From assembly GCA_027080755.1 (NCBI GenBank), contig JALWQC010000242.1, positions 1 through 6,078 of the forward strand: a DNA stretch of 6,078 nt, given 5' to 3'. The stretch's first letter is position 1. Every line of letters starts with the position of its first letter. Shown piece by piece: positions 4,273 to 6,078 of this stretch. A model generated the notes under the pieces. That model was not told the DNA's origin, did no database searches, and saw nothing but the letters and a program-made list of their open reading frames with translations. Made by a program: the position numbers and the translations under genes. This DNA comes from Paracoccaceae bacterium (GTDB taxonomy: Bacteria > Pseudomonadota > Alphaproteobacteria > Rhodobacterales > Rhodobacteraceae).

Positions 4273-6078
4273 ATGCTCAGGAAAAAAACCAACGGGGTTG
4301 CGCGACGCTCCCGTACGGATTCTATCCTGTCACGGATTTCGGAAAAATCTGTTGATCGCCGCTCGTTCTTGCGGTCCTCGGGGCTGACCATTGGTGGTCT
4401 GGCCTCTGTGGGCGCGCTGGGTGGCACCGTGACGCAAGCCAGTGCGCAAACCGCTGTGGACAGTGCCATTGATACCGTAAAGACGGTCTGCACCAACTGT
4501 TCCGTCGGCTGCACCATCATGGCCGAGGTCGATAACGGTGTCTGGGTCGGGCAGGAGCCCGGGTTCGACAGCCCGTTCAATCTGGGGGCGCATTGCGCCA
4601 AGGGGGCCGCAGCGCGTGAACATGCGCATGGCGAGCGCCGCCTGAAATACCCGATGAAAAAGGAAAACGGCGAGTGGAAGCGCATCAGCTGGGAACAGGC
4701 GATTGACGAAATCGGCGACCAGATGAACACCATCCGCGAGGAAAGCGGACCGGATTCCGTTTACTGGCTCGGCTCGGCCAAGTTCAGCAACGAGCAGGCC
4801 TATTTCTTCCGCAAATTTGCCGCCTACTGGGGGACAAACAACGTCGACCACCAGGCGCGTATCTGTCACTCTACCACGGTGGCCGGTGTGGCGAATACAT
4901 GGGGCTACGGCGCCATGACCAACAGCTACAACGACATCCACAATTCCAAGGCGATCCTCGTGATCGGCGGCAACCCCGCCGAGGCGCATCCGGTTTCCCT
5001 GATGCACCTGATGAAGGCCAAGGAACAGAACAACGCCCCGCTGATCGTCTGTGATCCGCGTTTCACCCGCACCGCGGCCCATGCCGACGAGTATGTCCGC
5101 ATCCGTCCGGGCTCGGACGTGGCGCTGATCTGGGGGATTCTGTGGCATATCTTTGAAAACGGCTGGGAAGACCGGGAATTCATCCGCACCCGTGTTTACG
5201 GCATGGACGAGATCCGCGCCGAGGTAAAGCACTGGACCCCCGAGGAAACCGAGCGTGTGACCGGCGTTCCCGGCAGCCAGCTGGAACGGGTGGCCCGCAC
5301 ATTGGCCAACAACCGCCCCGGCACCCTGATCTGGTGCATGGGCGGCACGCAGCATTCCACCGGTAACAACAACACCCGCGCCTACTGCATCCTGCAGCTG
5401 GCCCTGGGCAACATGGGCACCACCGGTGGCGGCACCAATATTTTCCGCGGCCACGACAACGTGCAGGGCGCAACGGATGTTTGTATCCTGTCGCACAGTC
5501 TGCCGGGCTATTATGGCCTGTCCGCCGGTTCCTGGGCCCACTGGGGCCGCGTCTGGGAAGAGGACATGGACTGGCTGAAGGGCCGTTTCGACCACATCAA
5601 GGGTGCGGACGGTTCCGACAAGCCGTTGATGAACCTGACGGGTATTCCGGTCAGCCGCTGGATCGACGGGGTTCTGGAAGACAAGGACAACATCGACCAG
5701 CCGAACAACGTTCGCGCCATGGTTCTGTGGGGGCATGCGCCCAACTCGCAGACGCGCGGTGTCGAAATGAAGAAGGCGATGGAAAAGCTGGATATGCTGG
5801 TCGTGATCGACCCCTATCCCACCGTTTCCGCCGTTATGCACGACCGCACGGACGGGGTGTATCTGCTGCCGGCCTCGACCCAGTTCGAGACGCGCGGATC
5901 GGTTACCGCCTCCAACCGCTCGGTGCAGTGGCGCGACAAGGTTATCGAGCCGGTGTTTGAATCCAGACCGGATCAGGAAATCATGTCGATGCTGGCCACG
6001 AAGCTGGGCTTTGCCGACCGTTTCTTCCGCAACATTGCCTTTGACGGCGAGCATCAGCCCAACGTCGAGGACATGACC
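4273..6078 (+). CDS. fdhA: Formate dehydrogenase catalytic (alpha) subunit, Mo/W-bis-MGD, Tat-exported, 3' end outside window
   Basis: The frame is open from ATG 4273 to the last base (602 codons, no stop), roughly two thirds of the usual 900-1000 residues for this subunit. It oxidises formate to CO2 in the respiratory, FdnG/FdoG-like branch. Visible features, in order: an N-terminal extension; Tat signal VDRRSFLRSSG (27-37) with hydrophobic stretch and a likely cleavage site after A58 (ASA); one [4Fe-4S] site C73/C76/C80/C108 followed by K110; the active-site block with Cys198-His199 (ARICHS); GGNPAEAHPV (232-241) and DPRFTRTAA (261-269), MGD-binding motifs; GGTQH (357-361); and RGHDNVQGATD (392-402). 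Cys198 sits where E. coli FdnG/FdhF have selenocysteine, so no Sec machinery is needed for the visible part. Beta (Fe-S) and gamma (cytochrome b) subunits are expected downstream. Molybdenum versus tungsten cannot be decided from sequence. Confidence 0.96.
   Translation, partial: MLRKKTNGVARRSRTDSILSRISEKSVDRRSFLRSSGLTIGGLASVGALGGTVTQASAQTAVDSAIDTVKTVCTNCSVGCTIMAEVDNGVWVGQEPGFDSPFNLGAHCAKGAAAREHAHGERRLKYPMKKENGEWKRISWEQAIDEIGDQMNTIREESGPDSVYWLGSAKFSNEQAYFFRKFAAYWGTNNVDHQARICHSTTVAGVANTWGYGAMTNSYNDIHNSKAILVIGGNPAEAHPVSLMHLMKAKEQNNAPLIVCDPRFTRTAAHADEYVRIRPGSDVALIWGILWHIFENGWEDREFIRTRVYGMDEIRAEVKHWTPEETERVTGVPGSQLERVARTLANNRPGTLIWCMGGTQHSTGNNNTRAYCILQLALGNMGTTGGGTNIFRGHDNVQGATDVCILSHSLPGYYGLSAGSWAHWGRVWEEDMDWLKGRFDHIKGADGSDKPLMNLTGIPVSRWIDGVLEDKDNIDQPNNVRAMVLWGHAPNSQTRGVEMKKAMEKLDMLVVIDPYPTVSAVMHDRTDGVYLLPASTQFETRGSVTASNRSVQWRDKVIEPVFESRPDQEIMSMLATKLGFADRFFRNIAFDGEHQPNVEDMT

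Noticed and set aside
4330..6054. 574-residue open frame on the minus strand
   Set aside because: It lies antisense to fdhA, whose translation has every catalytic and cofactor motif intact. The frame is rich in Val/Gly/His/Arg and matches no family I recognise.

Overview
The window looks like a piece of an alphaproteobacterial chromosome, most likely Rhodobacterales/Rhodobacteraceae. This rests on the high-GC coding DNA, the protein sequence style, and a gene set typical of their molybdenum (or tungsten) formate dehydrogenase loci; it is an inference, not a species identification. No rRNA, tRNA, insertion sequence, CRISPR array or phage gene is visible.

Layout. Bases 1-44 hold only the first codons of an unidentified minus-strand gene. 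Bases 44-2002 (minus) encode a 652-residue multi-[4Fe-4S] protein whose stop overlaps the start of that next gene. A 63-bp divergent spacer with a near-perfect dyad separates it from a plus-strand pair (2066-3207) encoding DUF3305 and DUF3306 proteins, which share a TGATG stop/start overlap. An AT-rich leader (3208-3331, about 30% GC by hand count) with dyad symmetry and promoter-like hexamers precedes a second plus-strand group: a TorD-family chaperone (3332-3949), a 62-residue twin-arginine protein of the 'formate dehydrogenase region TAT target' type (3986-4174), and the formate dehydrogenase catalytic subunit. The last starts at 4273 and runs open off the window end, with 602 codons present.

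How they fit together. The catalytic subunit carries a Tat signal, an N-terminal [4Fe-4S] site, bis-MGD-binding motifs, and Cys198 where E. coli FdnG/FdhF have selenocysteine. It should be a membrane-associated, periplasm-facing respiratory formate dehydrogenase; the iron-sulfur beta subunit and cytochrome b gamma subunit are expected just downstream. The TorD-like protein probably guards the apo-enzyme and its Tat signal until the cofactor is inserted. The DUF3305, DUF3306 and multi-Fe-S proteins recur in such loci, but their biochemical roles are not established. The multi-Fe-S protein is the least ordinary: its non-cluster parts read like eroded HdrA (N-terminal and Rossmann) and FlpD/MvhD domains of heterodisulfide-reductase-type electron-transfer systems.
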